A stretch of DNA of 64,000 nucleotides from Gordonia phthalatica. GTDB lineage: Bacteria > Actinomycetota > Actinomycetes > Mycobacteriales > Mycobacteriaceae. Location: positions 3,224,001 to 3,288,000 of the forward strand of contig NZ_CP011853.1 of NCBI RefSeq assembly GCF_001305675.1, in the 5' to 3' direction. The notes under the pieces are model-generated. The model was not told the origin of the DNA. It saw only the letters and a program-made list of their open reading frames with translations, and made no database searches. Of the stretch, positions 17,009 through 24,673 are shown piece by piece. Position numbers and translations under genes: made by a program. Numbering within the stretch: position 1 is the stretch's first letter; each line of letters begins with the position of its first letter.

Positions 17009-17302
17009 CTACTCGGGGTCGACGCGATACGTGGTCTGCCGCACCGTGACCGTGCGACGGATCTCGACGCGCAACCGCTCACGCAGCCCCTCCGGCGCGT
17101 GCTCGCCACCGCACTTGCGGCTGATCAGCGCTTTGAGCTGCTGCTGAACTCCGTAGTGCTCCAGGCACGACGGGCAGCCGTTCACGTGGCTCTCCAACCG
17201 GGCACGGGCACCGGCGTCGCACTCGTTGTCGAGCAGGAGATAGATGTCGGCGAGGACCGCCGAACAGTCGAGGTTCTCGAATTCGCTGTCGCCCGGTTTC
17301 AT
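17009..17302 (-). CDS. rshA: RshA, zinc-binding anti-sigma factor for SigH
   Basis: A 97-residue ZAS-family anti-sigma factor with the redox-active zinc motif H39-x3-C43-x2-C46 (HVNGCPSC) and an additional C13. Under oxidative stress disulfide formation releases SigH (known for mycobacterial RshA and Streptomyces RsrA). It overlaps the sigH stop by four bases (ATGA), so the two are translationally coupled, which fits a fixed sigma to anti-sigma ratio. Confidence 0.93.
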   Translation of the reverse strand: MKPGDSEFENLDCSAVLADIYLLLDNECDAGARARLESHVNGCPSCLEHYGVQQQLKALISRKCGGEHAPEGLRERLRVEIRRTVTVRQTTYRVDPE

Positions 17303-17907
17303 TTCGCCACCTCGGAGGTGCGGCCGAAGCCGCGCTCGCGGGCGACGTCGGCCAGCAGGTCGCGGAGCTGGCGGCGCCCGCGATGCAGACGCGACATGAC
17401 GGTGCCGATCGGTGTGTTCATGATTTCGGCGATCTCCTTGTACGGCAGTCCTTCGACGTCGGCGTAGTAGACAGCCATGCGGAAATCCTCCGGCAGCTTG
17501 CCCAGCGCCTCCTTGATCTCATCGTCCGGCAGGCCCTCGAGGGCCTCGATCTCGGCCGACTTGAGACCCGTCGACGTGTGCTCGGCGGTCGCCGCGAGCT
17601 GCCAGTCGGTGATCTCGTCGGTCGGATACTGCGCAGGCTGTCGCTGCTTCTTCCGGTACGAGTTGATGTAGGTGTTGGTCAGGATCCGGTACAGCCACGC
17701 CTTGAGGTTGGTGCCCTCGCGGAACGACGCGAATGCCGAGAACGCCTTGATGTACGTCTCCTGCACCAGATCCTCCGCGTCGGCCGGATTCCGCGTCATG
17801 CGGAGGGCGGCGCCGTACATCTGGTCGAGGAGCGGCAGTGCATCCCGCTCGAAGCGCTCAGTGAGCTGCTCGGGGGTCTCGGTGGGGCCTGGACTCTCAG
17901 AGGACAC
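17299..17907 (-). CDS. sigH: SigH, ECF sigma factor of the oxidative and heat stress response
   Basis: A 202-residue group-4 sigma factor from GTG 17907. Region 2 is TRNPADAEDLVQETYIKAF, with GTNLKAWLYRILTNTYINSY following, and region 4 includes IGTVMSRLHRGRRQL. The sequence is very close to M. tuberculosis SigH. The start is uncertain: the frame stays open upstream, with GTG 18019-18021 behind AAGGAGGTGA (10-base gap; +38 residues) and ATG 18085-18087 (+60 residues). GTG 17907 gives a length nearest the family norm and has GAAGGGAAG upstream. See the separate finding on a possible long isoform. rshA follows with an ATGA overlap. Confidence 0.95.
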   Translation of the reverse strand: MSSESPGPTETPEQLTERFERDALPLLDQMYGAALRMTRNPADAEDLVQETYIKAFSAFASFREGTNLKAWLYRILTNTYINSYRKKQRQPAQYPTDEITDWQLAATAEHTSTGLKSAEIEALEGLPDDEIKEALGKLPEDFRMAVYYADVEGLPYKEIAEIMNTPIGTVMSRLHRGRRQLRDLLADVARERGFGRTSEVAK

Positions 17908-18097
17908 GAACTTCCCTTCGCTGGAAATGTGCTCCACCAAGTCTAGTGCCTGACCCGGACTGCGGACGCCCGCCGGTCGACCCGTCACGGTCGCACCGCG
18001 AACCAGCGTTGCTGTGGGCACGTTCGGGTCACCTCCTTCTGTACCGATCCCAATGGACCTGTCGGTCCCGATGGATTTCTTGATCATCGCCTCGGTC

Positions 18098-18123
18098 AAC
18101 AACACCTCCCGACGGTTTGTTCC
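18098..18123 (-). promoter_or_regulatory. Candidate SigH-dependent promoter (autoregulation)
   Basis: On the minus strand GGAACA (18123-18118) is followed after 17 bases by GTT (18100-18098). This fits the SigH/SigR consensus GGAAYA-N16-20-SGTT, except that the base before GTT is T. It lies just upstream of sigH, as in mycobacteria and Streptomyces, where the gene is autoregulated. Confidence 0.6.
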
Positions 18124-18165
18124 GGCGATGCCGCCCCGGACCGTCGGACATGCCAGCATGGAGGC

Positions 18166-18912
18166 ATGTGCGGGCGCTATGCAGTCACCACCGATCCGGC
18201 GAAGTTGGCCGCCGAGATCGACGCGATCAACGAGGTCCCCGAGGAGACGGTTCGGGAGTCGTACAATGTCGCACCGACGACCACCGTCATGACGGTCGTG
18301 CAGCGGCACGAGCACGGCAGCCCCGAGGACGTCGCCGCCCGCCGGGTCCGCGCGATGCGCTGGGGTCTGGTCCCGTCGTGGACCAAGGAGCTCGGCAAGG
18401 GTCCGCTGCTGTTCAACGCCCGCGCCGAGACCCTCGCGGAGAAGCCTGCCTTCCGGAAGTCCCTGCCGGGCAAACGCTGTCTGATCCCGATGGACGGCTG
18501 GTTCGAATGGAAGCCGGGCCCGCCCGGACCGAACGGCAAACCCACCAAGATCCCGTTCTACATGTCGCCGAAGGACGGCACCCGGCTCTTCATGGGCGGC
18601 CTGTGGGCGGCGTGGCGGCCGCCGGAGGCGCGGGCCGCGGGCGACGACTCGCAGTGGCTGTCGAGCACCACGATCATCACGACCGACGCGGTCGGACCGC
18701 TCCAGGACGTCCATCACCGGATGCCGTTGATCATGCCGGTCGAGTACTGGGACGCCTGGTTGGATCCCGATCACACCGTCGATCCGGCCCTCCTCGCCCC
18801 GCCGGACCCGGTCCTGGCGGAGGCGATCGAGATCCGCGAAGTGACCCCTTTAGTGAATCGCGTCGCAAACAATGGTCCAGACCTTCTGGAACCGGCAATT
18901 AACATGGGATAG
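18166..18912 (+). CDS. SRAP-domain protein (HMCES/YedK type)
   Basis: A 248-residue SOS-response-associated peptidase-family protein. The catalytic cysteine is C2 (MCGRYAVT), exposed after removal of Met1. FNARAET supplies the conserved Asn and Arg, WFEW the Glu, and VHHRMP the histidine. Members form a thiazolidine crosslink with abasic sites in single-stranded DNA to shield them. It is divergent from sigH, so the SigH promoter region may affect it too. By context it corresponds to Rv3226c, although it lies on the opposite strand relative to sigH. Confidence 0.93.
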   Translation: MCGRYAVTTDPAKLAAEIDAINEVPEETVRESYNVAPTTTVMTVVQRHEHGSPEDVAARRVRAMRWGLVPSWTKELGKGPLLFNARAETLAEKPAFRKSLPGKRCLIPMDGWFEWKPGPPGPNGKPTKIPFYMSPKDGTRLFMGGLWAAWRPPEARAAGDDSQWLSSTTIITTDAVGPLQDVHHRMPLIMPVEYWDAWLDPDHTVDPALLAPPDPVLAEAIEIREVTPLVNRVANNGPDLLEPAINMG

Positions 18913-18921
18913 TTCTTGTTT

Positions 18922-19296
18922 ATGAGTGCAGATCGCCCTGGACTGTTCCAGAAAACCGGTTACCTTCTCGGCCGCCCGCTGCCCGAGTCGATGCGTGAGT
19001 GGGTCAAGGAGGACCTGACCGGCCCCGGTCATGTCCGCCGCTACTTCATCCGCGGCATCATCCCGGTGATCCCCCTGTTCATCATCTTCCTGCTGATCCC
19101 CGGTACCCCGTACATGCGGGTCGGCATGATCGTGCTGCTGCTGATCCCGTTCCTGTACTTCCAGATCGCACTGAGCAGCGTGTACCGCAAGCACCTGCTG
19201 GTGAATAACGGATTGGATCCCAAGCTCCTCAACAAGGTGCAGATCCAGCGCGCCGACGCGGCACGCGACGAGTACAACGCCCGCCACGGCAGGTAG
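18922..19296 (+). CDS. DUF5313 family membrane protein
   Basis: A 124-residue protein with a conserved-looking N-terminus (RPGLFQKTGYLLGRPLPESM, then REWVKEDLTGPGHVRRYFIRG), two hydrophobic helices (VIPLFIIFLLIP and VGMIVLLLIPFLYF) and a charged tail. This fits the actinobacterial DUF5313 family of unknown role. It begins 9 bases after the SRAP stop and may share its transcript. Confidence 0.8.
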   Translation: MSADRPGLFQKTGYLLGRPLPESMREWVKEDLTGPGHVRRYFIRGIIPVIPLFIIFLLIPGTPYMRVGMIVLLLIPFLYFQIALSSVYRKHLLVNNGLDPKLLNKVQIQRADAARDEYNARHGR

Positions 19297-19329
19297 TTCC
19301 GCCGCGACCTCCGGGGTCCCGCTCGCGGC

Positions 19330-20820
19330 CTACGCGTACTCGTAGTCCTCGAGCGGGAAGCTCCCCTGCTCTCGCAGCGTGGACAGGGTGGAGTTGGGAC
19401 GCAGCAGCGTCGCCTCTCCGTGCTGGTTGAAGTAGTAGCTGCGCGACGTCGCACAGTTGCCCGCGTAGAAGACCGACGACGCCAAGTTCTTCGTGGCCCG
19501 ATCGAGGAACTCGGCGTTCGCCTTCTCGGTGACTTCGAACCGCTGGGTGCCGCGACGGCGCATCTCGCCGAACAGCCGGCCGATGTGCTTCATCTGCCCT
19601 TCGATGGTGGTGAAGTACGACAGCCCGCTGTACGAATACGGGCTGTTCAACGTCAGGAAGTTCGGGAACTTGGGCACGGTGATGCCCTCGTAGGCCTGGA
19701 ACCGACCGTCGCGCCACCACTTCCCCAGGTCGCGGCCGTCGCGCCCGATGATTTGGAAGGCCGGGAAGTTGACGTCCCACAGGTTGAAGCCGGTGGCGAG
19801 CACGAGGGTGTCCGCGAGGACCTTGGTGCCGTCCTCGGTGACGATCCCGTCGGCGTCGATGTGGTCGATGGTCCCGGTCTCCAGTGCCACGTTCTGCTGA
19901 TTGAAGACCCGGAAGTACGTGTTCGAGAACGTGGGTCGCTTGCAGCCGAAGTCGTAGTCCGGGGTTAGGTCCTTGCGGGTCTGCTTGTCGCGCACCTGCA
20001 GCCGCATGTGCGCCTTGGCGAGCAGCGCCGCCAACTGGTTGCCGGGCTTGGCCTGCTTGTAGTGCAGGACGCCGGTCACCATCAGCGCCTCCAGCATCGA
20101 GGTGTTGACCACTCGCGCGGCCTTCTGTGCCAGCGGCACGGCCGCGAACAGCCGCTGCACCGGTCGCGGGATCGGGAAGTCCACCTTGGGCACCACCCAG
20201 ATCGCGGTCCGCTGGAACACCGTCAGCGACCGCGCACGCCGCGCGATCTCGGGAATCAGCTGGACCGCTGTCGCGCCGGTGCCGATGACCGCGGCCCGAC
20301 GTCCGCCGAAGTCGTAGCCGTCGCGCCAGTCGGTGGTGTGGATGATGTCGCCGGCGAAGGTGTCGATGCCCGGGAAGTTCGGCGTGTACGGCTGGGACAG
20401 GAAGCCGGTCGCGGTGACCAGGTAGCGCGCGGTGATCTCCCGGCCGCCGCGGGCGCGGACCGTCCAGAACTCGCCGTCGTCATCCCATTCCGCGCGTTCG
20501 ACGATGACGCCGAACTCCATGCGCCTGCGGAGGTCGTACTTGTCGGCGATGTGGCCGGCGTACTGCTTCAGCTCGGCGCCGGGCGCGAACAGTCGGGACC
20601 AGTACGGGTTCGGTTCGAAGGAGTACGAGTAGGTGACCGACGCGATGTCGACAGCGAGGCCCGGGTAGTGGTTGACGTGCCAGGTGCCGCCCAGGTCGTC
20701 CTCGCGTTCGAGGATCAGGAAGTCCTCGATCCCGAGCCGGGTGAACTCGATCGCCGCACCCATGCCGCCGAAGCCCGCGCCGACGATCACCGCTTCGTGG
20801 TCCAACTGCCGATCGCTCAT
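19330..20820 (-). CDS. Flavin-binding monooxygenase of the Baeyer-Villiger type
   Basis: A 496-residue class B flavoprotein monooxygenase. The FAD-binding motif VGAGFGGMG lies at about residues 14-22, the NADPH-binding motif VIGTGATAVQLI at about residue 178, and between them FAGDIIHTTDW matches the BVMO fingerprint FxGxxxHxxxW. It likely oxidises a ketone or steroid-like substrate with O2 and NADPH; the substrate is not predictable. ATG 20820 was chosen because the upstream extension is not family-like. A perfect palindrome 24 bases upstream is a candidate operator. It is divergent from a quinone oxidoreductase gene. Confidence 0.92.
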   Translation of the reverse strand: MSDRQLDHEAVIVGAGFGGMGAAIEFTRLGIEDFLILEREDDLGGTWHVNHYPGLAVDIASVTYSYSFEPNPYWSRLFAPGAELKQYAGHIADKYDLRRRMEFGVIVERAEWDDDGEFWTVRARGGREITARYLVTATGFLSQPYTPNFPGIDTFAGDIIHTTDWRDGYDFGGRRAAVIGTGATAVQLIPEIARRARSLTVFQRTAIWVVPKVDFPIPRPVQRLFAAVPLAQKAARVVNTSMLEALMVTGVLHYKQAKPGNQLAALLAKAHMRLQVRDKQTRKDLTPDYDFGCKRPTFSNTYFRVFNQQNVALETGTIDHIDADGIVTEDGTKVLADTLVLATGFNLWDVNFPAFQIIGRDGRDLGKWWRDGRFQAYEGITVPKFPNFLTLNSPYSYSGLSYFTTIEGQMKHIGRLFGEMRRRGTQRFEVTEKANAEFLDRATKNLASSVFYAGNCATSRSYYFNQHGEATLLRPNSTLSTLREQGSFPLEDYEYA

Positions 20821-20843
20821 CGCCGACTCCGTTCCGACTCTGA

Positions 20844-20869
20844 TTACTGTGACCTTTGGTACACAGTAA
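20844..20869 (-). promoter_or_regulatory. Palindromic operator candidate upstream of the monooxygenase
   Basis: TTACTGTG (20844-20851) and CACAGTAA (20862-20869) form a perfect 8-bp inverted repeat with a 10-base spacer, 24 bases before the monooxygenase start. Size and symmetry suit a TetR- or GntR-type repressor; no regulator gene is adjacent. Confidence 0.6.
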
Positions 20870-20984
20870 CGCGCGAGGGTGAGGGTGAACAGGCTTCGCC
20901 CGAGCAGGTCCGGCGAATGTTGGCATGATGGGCGTCGGCAGAAGAAGATCACACGTCGCACGCAGAGGATCGGTGGAAGAACAC

Positions 20985-21914
20985 ATGGCCAAGAAGATCA
21001 TCGCCGCCGCATACGGGGACCCGACCGAGGTGCTGGAGGTCGCGGACGTCCGCGTCCCGACGCCCGGGCGCGACCAGGTGGTGGTGCAGGTCCGGGCCGC
21101 GGGCCTGAACCCGTTCGACGTGAAGGTGGTCAGCGGTGTGATGGGTCGGAACTCTGACAAGCTGCCGATCTCCCCCGGCGCCGAGGCCGCGGGCGTGGTG
21201 CACGCTGCGGGCACCGACTCGGGATTCGTCGCGGGCGACGAGGTGGTGGTCTATCCGGCGACGGCCGCCCTGGCCGAATACGTTCTCTCACCGGCCGCCA
21301 ATGTCCACTTCAAGCCCGCGGGCCTCGGTTTTGCGGAGGCCGCATCCCTGCTGCTGGCGGGCGTCACCGCCGTCGACACCCTGGCGACGCTGCGCGTCTC
21401 GAGCGACGACGTGGTGCTGGTGCACGGCGGCGCTGGTGCCGTCGGGTCGATCGTCGTCACCGAGGCGCTGGCCGCCGGTGCCACCGTGATCGCGACGGCT
21501 TCACCGCGCAACCACGAGCATCTGCGTGAGCTCGGCGCGATCCCCGTCGCGTACGGCGTGGGTCTCGCGGCGGCGATCGACGAGGCACGCGGAGAGCAGC
21601 GGATCACTGCGGTCGTCGACACGGTCGGCACCGACGAGGCGATCGACGTCTCCCTGGAACTGGTCGCACCGCACCGGATCGTCAGCATCGCCGCGTGGGG
21701 TCGCGTCGACGACGGCATCGTGATCGTCGACGGCAGCAGCGAGCAGAGCCGGCATCACCGTCGCGAGGCCGTCGAGCCGTTGCTGGCCGACGCCGCCGCC
21801 GGTCGGATCGGTGTGGAGATCGCCCGCACGTTCTCCTTCGACGATGCGGGTGAGGCCTTCACCGAGCTCGCCGGTTCGCATCCGCGCGGCAAGCTGGTCT
21901 TCGAGCCGAAGTAG
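20985..21914 (+). CDS. Quinone oxidoreductase-like MDR-superfamily protein
   Basis: A 309-residue medium-chain dehydrogenase/reductase. The N-terminal GroES-like part has GLNPFDVKVVSG; the Rossmann part has VHGGAGAVGSIVV (about residues 145-157) for NADPH. Catalytic-zinc and structural-zinc cysteines are absent, so it belongs with the zinc-free quinone reductases. ATG 20985 follows GGTGGAAG. It is divergent from the monooxygenase, and the two could share control; the substrate is unknown. Confidence 0.87.
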   Translation: MAKKIIAAAYGDPTEVLEVADVRVPTPGRDQVVVQVRAAGLNPFDVKVVSGVMGRNSDKLPISPGAEAAGVVHAAGTDSGFVAGDEVVVYPATAALAEYVLSPAANVHFKPAGLGFAEAASLLLAGVTAVDTLATLRVSSDDVVLVHGGAGAVGSIVVTEALAAGATVIATASPRNHEHLRELGAIPVAYGVGLAAAIDEARGEQRITAVVDTVGTDEAIDVSLELVAPHRIVSIAAWGRVDDGIVIVDGSSEQSRHHRREAVEPLLADAAAGRIGVEIARTFSFDDAGEAFTELAGSHPRGKLVFEPK

Positions 21915-21921
21915 ACCCCGG

Positions 21922-22110
21922 TCAGGATTTCTTGCCGCTGAAGAACAGTGCACCGGCGCCGACGATCGCGAGACCGATCAGCACCAGCCAGAAGGCCGCC
22001 TTCAGGAGCGGGCCGATGATCGACAGTCCGATCAGGACGGCGATGACAATCAGCACGACCTTCCAGATGGACGTGCCGCTGGACTTGTGGGGTTCAAGCT
22101 GTGTACTCAT
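21922..22110 (-). CDS. Small single-pass or two-helix membrane protein
   Basis: A 62-residue ORF with a hydrophilic start (MSTQLEPHKSSGTSIW), one long or two short hydrophobic helices (KVVLIVIAVLIGLSIIG and AAFWLVLIGLAIVGAGALFF) and a basic end (SGKKS). I do not recognise a family. Its clear membrane-protein composition in a 350-base gap between plus-strand genes supports it as real. Convergent with the oxidoreductase (7 bases between stops). Confidence 0.6.
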   Translation of the reverse strand: MSTQLEPHKSSGTSIWKVVLIVIAVLIGLSIIGPLLKAAFWLVLIGLAIVGAGALFFSGKKS

Positions 22111-22262
22111 GACTCCACCGTGACTGTTCTGCCGTGGAAAGTCACGCGCTGACCAGGGAAATCGGGGAAAGCTCAGGGTGCTCCCCCACCCGACTTCCCG
22201 TCACACTCGGTGACCGCCCCACTCCCGGTCGTCGCGCGCGGTGCGCCGCATAGGGTTGGGCC

Positions 22263-23432
22263 ATGAAGTTCTCGCAACGCGCCGAAGCGGTGACGCCGTT
22301 CTACGCCATGGAGTTCGGCAAGCACGCGGCCGCGCTCGAAGCATCCGGCGTGCACGTGGTGAAGCTGAACATCGGTGAGCCCGACTTCGGCGCCCCGCCG
22401 GCCTTCCTTCGCGAGGTGCAGCGGATCAGCGACGGACGGTCGCTCGCCTACACCGGCGCGCTCGGCCTCGACGAGTTGCGTGCCGCGATCGCGAATTTCA
22501 CCGCCGACAAGTTCGGTGCGGAGGTGGCGCCCGAGCGCGTCGTCGTCACGACCGGCGCTTCGGCAGCACTGCTGCTCTCCTGCGCCGCACTGATCGATCC
22601 GGGCGACGAGGTCCTCGTCGCCGACCCGTCGTACCCGTGCAACCGCCGCTTCGCCGAGAGCTTCGGCGGCCGCGTGCGACTGCTCGAGACCACCCCGGCG
22701 TCGCGGTTCCAACTCGACGCCGCCGGCGTCGCCGACGCGTGGTCGGACGACACCCGCGGCGTGATGGTCGCGACGCCGTCGAATCCCACCGGCACTTCGC
22801 TGCCGTACGACGAGCTCGTCGACCTGTGCGACGTCGTCGCCGACCGCGGCGGCTGGCGCATTGTCGACGAGATCTACCTCGGCCTGGCCGACGACGGTCC
22901 GGACGGGCCGCCGCGCAGTATCGCCGCCGTCGATCCCGGCGCCATCGTCATCAACAGCTTCTCCAAATACTTCGGCATGACCGGGTGGCGCCTCGGCTGG
23001 GCGATCGTCCCCGAGGAGATGATCCCGGTGGCCGAGCGGCTGGCGCAGAACTACTACATCTGCCCGCCGACGCCGTCGCAGATCGCAGCGCTCACCTGCT
23101 TCGAGTCGGAGACGCTCGCCGTCGCCGAGGACCGTCGCGCACAGTTCCGACACCGCCGAAAGCTGGTGCTCGACGGCCTGCAGCGGATCGGCCTCGACGT
23201 CCCGGTGGCACCGGACGGCGCCTTCTACGTCTACGTGGACGTCAGCGGGACCGGTCTGACGTCCACCGAGTTCTGCGAGACCGCACTGCAGCAGGCGCAC
23301 GTCGCACTCACCCCGGGGAAGGACTTCGGGACGGCCGGCGCCGAGCAGTTCGTCCGCCTCAGTTACGCCGCGTCCGAGGAAGACCTGACCCTCGCGATCG
23401 ATCGACTCGGAGAGCTCCTCGACCGGATCTGA
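22263..23432 (+). CDS. Class I/II pyridoxal-phosphate aminotransferase
   Basis: A 389-residue fold-type I aminotransferase. The Schiff-base lysine is in NSFSKYFGMTGWRLGW near residue 235; NPTG is seen in TPSNPTGTS, and the substrate-carboxylate Arg is in QFVRLSYA near the C-terminus. The N-terminus has NIGEPDF. It resembles aspartate, alanine or aromatic aminotransferases; the amino acid specificity cannot be settled by eye. No operon partner is evident. Confidence 0.9.
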   Translation: MKFSQRAEAVTPFYAMEFGKHAAALEASGVHVVKLNIGEPDFGAPPAFLREVQRISDGRSLAYTGALGLDELRAAIANFTADKFGAEVAPERVVVTTGASAALLLSCAALIDPGDEVLVADPSYPCNRRFAESFGGRVRLLETTPASRFQLDAAGVADAWSDDTRGVMVATPSNPTGTSLPYDELVDLCDVVADRGGWRIVDEIYLGLADDGPDGPPRSIAAVDPGAIVINSFSKYFGMTGWRLGWAIVPEEMIPVAERLAQNYYICPPTPSQIAALTCFESETLAVAEDRRAQFRHRRKLVLDGLQRIGLDVPVAPDGAFYVYVDVSGTGLTSTEFCETALQQAHVALTPGKDFGTAGAEQFVRLSYAASEEDLTLAIDRLGELLDRI

Positions 23433-23602
23433 CGCGGCGACTGATCATGCAGACCCCGCCGTCGACCGCCCCTCGCGGACGACGGCGGGACCCGATTCGC
23501 CGTCGAACACCCACCGGCCACCCCTCCAGCTCCCACGCCCCGGAAGTGGCCCGTGCCGCCGACATTTCGGGCTTTCGACTGCGGATGTCCCAGCCCATCG
23601 GC

Positions 23603-23767
23603 GATTTCGACACGCCACTCGCTAGCGCGAGCGTCGGCTCAATCCGCGTGAGGATGTGCCCGCTCAATCGGCGTGAGGGTGTACCCCGCTCAATCCGCGT
23701 GAGGGTGTACCCCGCTCAGTCGGCACGAGCGTCCACCGCGACCACTCAGCGACTCAATCAGCGTGAG
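23603..23767. repeat. Tandem 25-26 bp repeats with CTCAATCNGCGTGAG core
   Basis: This fills most of the 325-base gap after the aminotransferase. Copies of a unit beginning CTCAATCCGCGTGAGG start at 23638, 23663, 23689 and (diverged) 23715, with one more core at 23753. Upstream, GATTTCGACACGCC (from 23604) resembles the arm of the repeat at 2677-2794. Units abut without unique spacers, so this is not CRISPR. I see no gene in 23433-23757. Confidence 0.75.
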
Positions 23768-24231
23768 GTGACGTGGGGGACGAGCCGATCGAGAAACGCG
23801 ACCTGCGCGGCGTTCAGCTTCACGCGGGCGGCGTCGAGCGGGAACCACTCGCCGCGGTCGACCTCCGGGAACGACTGCATCCTCCCCGACCGCGGCGGCC
23901 ACGCCATCTCGAAGGTGTTGCTGACGATGGAGGCCGCGTCGAGGTCACCCTCCAGCGCGAACCCCACCACGCGCTTGCCGCTCTTCAGTCGCACCTCCCC
24001 CAACTCGAGGGCGTCGCCGCCGGGAGCGGAATGTCCCGTCTCCTCGGCGAATTCGCGTCGGGCGGCCGTCAAACGATCCTCGTCCGGATCCAGCAGGCCC
24101 TTCGGAATGGACCACGCACCGTCGTCCTTGCGCGCGAAGAACGGGCCGCCGGGATGGACCAGCAGGACCTCCAGGCCCTCCGCTCCTCGTCGATACAGCA
24201 GAATCCCGGCACTCGTCTGAACCTTCGCCAT
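23758..24231 (-). CDS. Nudix hydrolase
   Basis: A 157-residue Nudix protein. The Nudix box GX5EX7REXXEEXG is intact, with GLLDPDE near residue 45 and RREFAEETG at its end, giving the metal-binding Glu residues. It hydrolyses a nucleoside diphosphate linked to some group; similarity to MutT-type or NTP pyrophosphohydrolases does not fix the substrate. Its 3' end (stop at 23758) overlaps the last repeat core of the tandem array. Divergent from the VOC gene with 37 bases between starts. Confidence 0.9.
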   Translation of the reverse strand: MAKVQTSAGILLYRRGAEGLEVLLVHPGGPFFARKDDGAWSIPKGLLDPDEDRLTAARREFAEETGHSAPGGDALELGEVRLKSGKRVVGFALEGDLDAASIVSNTFEMAWPPRSGRMQSFPEVDRGEWFPLDAARVKLNAAQVAFLDRLVPHVTSR

Positions 24232-24268
24232 GGGACGAGCGTAGTCGCGCAACGATACGGTGGACGGC

Positions 24269-24652
24269 ATGGAGATCCTCTCGAGCCGAACCCTGCTGAT
24301 CTCGTCCGATCCCGCCGCCCTGACCGAGTTCTACCGCGACCGCCTCGGCCTGGCCGTGGCCCGCGAGTACCCGGGCGGGACCGTCTTCCACGCCGGCGCA
24401 GGCTTCCTGGAGATCCCCGCGCATCTCTCCGCCGACGCCCCCGCGCACGCCGCCGACATCCTGTGGCTCCAGGTTCGCGACGTCGCCGCCGTCCACCGGG
24501 ACCTGGCGGCGAAGGACGTCCGGATCCTCGCCGCCCCGGAGATCAAGCCGTGGGGTCTGATCGAAATGACCATCGTCGACCCGGACGGCCGGAAGCTGAT
24601 CGTCGTCGAGATCCCAGCCGACCATCCGCTGCGCCGTGACGTGCGGAAATGA
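24269..24652 (+). CDS. VOC (glyoxalase/bleomycin-resistance fold) protein
   Basis: A 127-residue single VOC domain: betaalphabetabetabeta modules with FYRDRLGLAVAREY near residue 20 and MTIVDPDGRKLIVVEI at the C-terminal strand. Possible metal ligands are His in TVFHAG and Glu in VVEIP; the set is incomplete by eye, so catalysis is uncertain. Starts: ATG 24269, or GTG 24260 in frame. It precedes aroA by 21 bases and may be co-transcribed with it. Confidence 0.82.
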   Translation: MEILSSRTLLISSDPAALTEFYRDRLGLAVAREYPGGTVFHAGAGFLEIPAHLSADAPAHAADILWLQVRDVAAVHRDLAAKDVRILAAPEIKPWGLIEMTIVDPDGRKLIVVEIPADHPLRRDVRK

Positions 24653-24673
24653 CGCCGTGAGAGACTGAGGGAC

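Noticed and set aside
23638..23740. Possible CRISPR array
   Set aside because: Units are directly adjacent with no unique spacers, and no cas genes are present.
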